From contig CP085323.1 in assembly GCA_022870745.1 (NCBI GenBank), positions 1,550,001-1,614,000 of the forward strand: a stretch of DNA of 64,000 bases, read 5' to 3'. The position numbers and the translations under genes are program-made. How positions within the stretch are numbered: the first letter of the stretch is position 1; every line of letters starts with the position of its first letter. Under the pieces are notes generated by a model that saw only the letters and a list, made by a program, of their open reading frames with translations, made no database searches and was not told where the DNA came from. Positions 64,000 through 64,000 of this stretch are shown here, piece by piece. The stretch comes from Silvibacterium acidisoli. GTDB lineage: Bacteria; Acidobacteriota; Terriglobia; Terriglobales; Acidobacteriaceae.

Positions 64000-64000
64000 T

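Overview
The window looks like a chromosomal segment from an acidobacterium of the Acidobacteriaceae/Terriglobia type. This rests on family content and is not proven by any marker gene here. It is GC-rich, diderm (BamA, Skp/OmpH-like, FabZ, LpxA and LpxI are all present) and carries soil-type carbohydrate enzymes. It also holds a kind of secreted Ig-like protein that I associate with Acidobacteria. I see no rRNA, tRNA, CRISPR array, transposase, integrase or prophage gene. Many starts are TTG or GTG, several with clear Shine-Dalgarno sequences.

Layout. 1-3.8 kb: the 3' part of an alpha-glucan phosphorylase, then a HAD-UbiA fusion and an SDR resembling two enzymes of decaprenylphospho-arabinose synthesis. 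4.1-10.1 kb: a complete RND efflux operon (permease, adaptor, outer membrane lipoprotein) closed by a strong terminator. 10.2-14.7 kb: a polytopic membrane protein of unknown function, an Ig-like secreted protein, an HNH endonuclease and ComF. 14.7-20.8 kb: an accessory block of small redox genes (F420-reductase-like, SDR, DoxX, NmrA-like) paired with TetR and AraC regulators. Two of its promoter regions carry multiple palindromic operator candidates. 21-30 kb: GH27 alpha-galactosidase, OPT transporter, sodium:solute symporter, DUF167, YggS-like protein and M1 aminopeptidase. 30-34.4 kb: DHA2 efflux pump with TetR regulator, then CopC/CopD.

34.4-46.1 kb is a sugar catabolism block, all on the minus strand: GH144-type glucanase, cytoplasmic GH15 glucoamylase, transketolase, RpiB, a YihX-like HAD phosphatase, 6-phosphogluconate dehydrogenase, glucose-6-phosphate dehydrogenase, 6-phosphogluconolactonase and glucokinase. 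Together they could take glucan-derived glucose through the complete oxidative pentose phosphate branch. The HAD enzyme could supply glucose from glucose-1-phosphate.

46.4-64 kb is mostly housekeeping and envelope: superoxide dismutase, a secreted protein with a glutamine-rich tail, CCA-adding enzyme and TsaD (divergent, 22 bp apart), fabZ-lpxA-lpxI interrupted by a small protein/nucleotidyltransferase pair, a PrxQ-type peroxiredoxin, a bipolar histone-H1-like protein, an MltD-like lytic transglycosylase, LepA, OmpH, BamA, a CPXCG protein and the C-terminal part of a molybdopterin oxidoreductase. Of everything here, the two-gene cassette inside the lipid A operon and the HAD phosphatase inside the pentose phosphate operon are the least expected.
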